Assembly: GCF_000756665.1 (NCBI RefSeq)
Contig: NZ_ARXV01000001.1
Coordinates: 124,001 to 188,000, forward strand
DNA from: Alcanivorax nanhaiticus
GTDB taxonomy: Bacteria > Pseudomonadota > Gammaproteobacteria > Pseudomonadales > Alcanivoracaceae
Length of the DNA stretch: 64,000 nucleotides
Direction of reading: 5' to 3'
The position numbers and the translations under genes are program-made. The notes beneath the pieces are model-generated. The model worked only from the letters and a program-made list of their open reading frames with translations. It was not told the origin of the DNA and did not search any database. How positions within the stretch are numbered: position 1 is the first letter of the stretch; the number at the start of each line of letters is the position of its first letter. Positions 63,885 through 64,000 of the stretch are shown piece by piece.

Positions 63885-64000
63885 TTATTCCCCCGCCTGA
63901 ATTTCTCCAGAGAACACCTTCTCGAAAAACACCAACACACGCCGCCAGCTATCCTCGGAAGCACCTGCATCAAACTTGGAGCGCAGGGGCGGTAATGGCC
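63885..64000 (-). CDS. C-terminus of a probable dienelactone-hydrolase-like protein (cut by window end)
   Basis: The minus strand from 63998 is open to a TAA at 63885-63887. The visible tail FDAGASEDSWRRVLVFFEKV resembles the last helix of dienelactone hydrolases and related alpha/beta hydrolases (xxYdaaaAxdAWxrtlaFF). Only 37 codons are in the window, so the assignment rests on this short pattern. Confidence 0.5.
   Translation of the reverse strand, partial: PLPPLRSKFDAGASEDSWRRVLVFFEKVFSGEIQAGE

Overview
This 64 kb window is a stretch of chromosome from a gammaproteobacterium, most likely an Alcanivorax-type marine hydrocarbonoclastic bacterium or a close relative. This is inferred from gene content: a DUF3336 patatin, a giant GdhB-type NAD glutamate dehydrogenase, S-methyl-5'-thioinosine phosphorylase, a PA0069-type radical SAM protein, a RetS-like 7TMR-DISM hybrid kinase and the rnfABCDGE/nth neighbourhood. 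GC is moderately high throughout, apart from a few AT-rich patches. No phage, plasmid, CRISPR array or complete insertion sequence was seen.

Layout. 0-5 kb: the tail of a patatin phospholipase, an SOS-controlled umuDC mutasome operon behind a perfect LexA box, and a small low-GC cluster of secreted hypothetical proteins. 5-15 kb: tag (3-methyladenine glycosylase), a LuxR-HTH/alpha-beta-hydrolase fusion, a HI0933-type flavoprotein, cysK, a CNNM/CBS membrane protein, then a tightly overlapped operon nagZ-mscS-hpt-mtip and an L,D-transpeptidase. 15-30 kb: tRNA-Gly(CCC), an epimerase, rsmC, the lytic transglycosylase slt, a DUF748 protein with a spermidine-synthase-like partner, a rhomboid facing a B-box/TPR membrane protein, an SDR-TetR-hydrolase operon and a radical SAM gene with its own LexA box. 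30-45 kb: gdhB, DUF2288, a PhoD-type phosphatase with a structured 3' region, two convergent hybrid histidine kinases, and metG. 45-53 kb is accessory: a PL7 alginate-lyase-like lipoprotein, a Crp/Fnr regulator divergent from an aldolase/HD pair, an MpaB-type oxygenase, and an aminotransferase-hydrolase-DinB operon. 53-64 kb: the complete rnfABCDGE electron-transport operon, an interrupted hemerythrin-like gene, a glycine-zipper protein, nth, a DUF3617 protein, and the end of a hydrolase gene cut by the window edge.

How they work together. DNA damage repair is spread through the window (umuDC, tag, nth, SOS-box radical SAM). Cell-wall turnover is represented by slt, nagZ and the L,D-transpeptidase. 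Purine and methylthio salvage (hpt, mtip) is physically coupled to nagZ and a mechanosensitive channel. Rnf couples NADH/ferredoxin electron transfer to ion movement.

The most notable unexplained features are non-coding. (1) A 267-bp element with perfect 24-bp terminal inverted repeats appears to split a hemerythrin-like gene in frame. (2) Degenerate 7-bp tandem repeats recur at about nine intergenic sites, several as arms or loops of long hairpins. (3) A palindromic REP-like family shows compensatory changes, and a double copy sits inside the rnf operon. (4) A LuxR regulator is fused to a hydrolase domain whose catalytic triad is altered.
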